Under the pieces are notes generated by a model, which did not search any database, was not told the origin of the DNA, and saw nothing but the letters and a program-made list of their open reading frames with translations. A stretch of 64,000 bases of DNA from Flavobacteriales bacterium (GTDB taxonomy: Bacteria > Bacteroidota > Bacteroidia > Flavobacteriales > Flavobacteriaceae), in the NCBI GenBank assembly GCA_013205245.1, contig JABMNH010000064.1:118506-182505 (forward strand), given 5' to 3'. This document shows, piece after piece, positions 62,828 to 64,000 of this stretch (within the stretch, counting starts at the first letter, position 1; every line of letters begins with the position of its first letter). Position numbers and translations under genes: made by a program.

Positions 62828-63867
62828 TGGCTTTTAAAAGAACATATAAATTTGCTTTTTTATCGTCTTTGCTGTTAAGTTTTTTGGCTTGCCTCATTTT
62901 ATTTGGATTAGATAGCTACTTTAATATTACACTTCCGTTAAATTATTTTTTAATCTTCTTTATTTCTTTTCTGATGTTGTCTCTGTTAATTATTCAAAAC
63001 AGGGTACAGCAATTTATTTATAAAAAAGTTCAAAAAATATACGATAATGTGTCTCTTCTCGATGTCTCGGATGTGGATAAACGCGCCATGACATCAGATA
63101 TGGATACACTTTCTAAAAAAGTAAACGAATTTGCCGAAGGAAAACGCTTAGAGATTGAAACTTTACAGGTTAGGGAAGCTTATCGACGTGAGTTTTTAGG
63201 TAATATCTCTCACGAACTCAAGACGCCTCTTTTTACCATTCAAGGTTATATTTTAACTTTACTAGAGGGGGCGGCCAAAGACAAAGAGTTGCGCACAAAA
63301 TACTTAAAACGTGCCGATATTGGTGTAGAGCGTCTCATCTACATTATTAAAGATTTAGACATGATTGCCAAATTAGAATCGGGTGATTTAAACCTAAAAT
63401 CTGAAACTATTGATGTTGTTAGCCTTATTAAAGATAGTTTTGAACTCTTAGAAATAAAAGCAAAAAAAAACGATATCACACTTACTTTTGATAAAAATTA
63501 TGACATTCCTATTTTAGTTAAAGGCGATAAAGAACGTATAGAACAAGTGCTTATAAATCTTATTATTAACTCTATTAAATACGGTGTTCGTGGTGGCGTA
63601 ACAACCATTTCTATCGCGAATTTCTCTATAAATCAGATTGTTATAAACGTTAAAGATAACGGCGAAGGTATTAGCGAAGCTCATATTCCGCGTCTTTTCG
63701 AACGCTTTTATAGGATAGAAAGAAGCCGTTCTAGAGAACAAGGTGGCTCTGGTTTAGGTTTGGCAATTGTAAAACATATTGTTGAATCGCATAAACAACA
63801 GGTTTTTGTTAAAAGTACTTTAGGAAAAGGATCTGCCTTTTCGTTTACACTTAAAAAAGTTATTTGA
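62827..63867 (+). CDS. PhoR-like sensor histidine kinase
   Basis: Inner-membrane kinase of 346 residues, partner of the preceding regulator. Two membrane helices (FAFLSSLLLSFLACLILFGL, LNYFLIFFISFLMLSLLII) have only a few residues between them, so there is almost no periplasmic sensor. A coil then leads to the H-box GNISHELKTPLF with His129, followed by the N-box INLIINSIKYG, G1 VKDNGEGI, F FERFYRIERSRSREQGG and G2 GGSGLGLAIVKHIV. All catalytic boxes are intact. The lack of a sensor suggests an accessory input such as a transporter or PhoU. Confidence 0.95.
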   Translation: MAFKRTYKFAFLSSLLLSFLACLILFGLDSYFNITLPLNYFLIFFISFLMLSLLIIQNRVQQFIYKKVQKIYDNVSLLDVSDVDKRAMTSDMDTLSKKVNEFAEGKRLEIETLQVREAYRREFLGNISHELKTPLFTIQGYILTLLEGAAKDKELRTKYLKRADIGVERLIYIIKDLDMIAKLESGDLNLKSETIDVVSLIKDSFELLEIKAKKNDITLTFDKNYDIPILVKGDKERIEQVLINLIINSIKYGVRGGVTTISIANFSINQIVINVKDNGEGISEAHIPRLFERFYRIERSRSREQGGSGLGLAIVKHIVESHKQQVFVKSTLGKGSAFSFTLKKVI

Positions 63868-64000
63868 TACTAAACCCGTTGTGCATTTAAATAATGCTAA
63901 TTTTTAAATTATTTATATTTCTATCAAAGATAAACTTATTGATGTATTGAATAACCGTTAACGAAGTTAATTTGGATAGTATTCTTGTTTTAAATCCTTG

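Overview
The window is from a member of the Bacteroidota, most likely a Flavobacteriaceae species. The evidence is an AT-rich sequence, SusC/SusD pairs, two type IX secretion C-terminal sorting domains plus a third on a GH13 enzyme, Bacteroidota-type -7 promoter motifs (TAnnTTTG) before many genes, a mevalonate-pathway HMG-CoA reductase, and housekeeping gene order (yicC-gmk-nadD-M23) familiar from flavobacteria. No rRNA, tRNA, CRISPR array, prophage or insertion sequence was recognised. No gene-free stretch exceeds about 300 bp.

Region 1 (1-14.3 kb) is an alpha-glucan (starch/maltodextrin) utilisation locus. On the minus strand lie a LacI regulator, an MFS sugar transporter, beta-phosphoglucomutase and a GH65 maltose phosphorylase cut by the left edge. 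Divergently, on the plus strand, lie SusC, SusD, a SusE/F-type starch-binding lipoprotein and a secreted GH13 enzyme. Together they bind and cut glucan at the surface, import oligosaccharide, and split maltose to glucose and glucose-1-phosphate inside. A LacI-type palindrome overlaps the susC promoter. The SusD carries an inserted SusE/F-like module.

Region 2 (14.4-24.6 kb) is a beta-galactan/galactose locus. GH2 and GH53 on the minus strand face a GntR regulator, an SSS symporter, galT and a clan GH-A glycosidase on the plus strand. A direct repeat lies between the two divergent promoters. Between symporter and galT only the last ~63 codons of galactokinase remain.

Region 3 (24.7-26.6 kb) holds two hypothetical exported proteins that both look frameshifted. 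Region 4 (26.7-40.6 kb) has pabB-pabC, two glycosyltransferases with TTG starts, an FtsE-like ATPase, a Kelch lipoprotein, a thioredoxin-like lipoprotein, a giant TPR protein paired with an outer-membrane barrel, ApbE and an OmpA-family lipoprotein.

Region 5 (40.6-48.7 kb, all minus strand) is housekeeping: MOSC, GH3-like, M23 peptidase, nadD, gmk, yicC, a DMT transporter, superoxide dismutase and HMG-CoA reductase. Region 6 (48.8-58.2 kb) is peptide-oriented: a DPP-IV-like peptidase, two POT transporters, a thioredoxin, a fused oligopeptide ABC ATPase and an ABC-F protein.

Region 7 (58.2-64 kb) has a solo GIY-YIG nuclease gene flanked on both sides by inverted pairs of a GC-rich REP-like repeat, the most suggestive unexplained element here. 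It is followed by a DEDDy exonuclease, two T9SS-secreted proteins with near-duplicate sorting tails separated by a hairpin-rich spacer, and a PhoB/PhoR-type two-component system.
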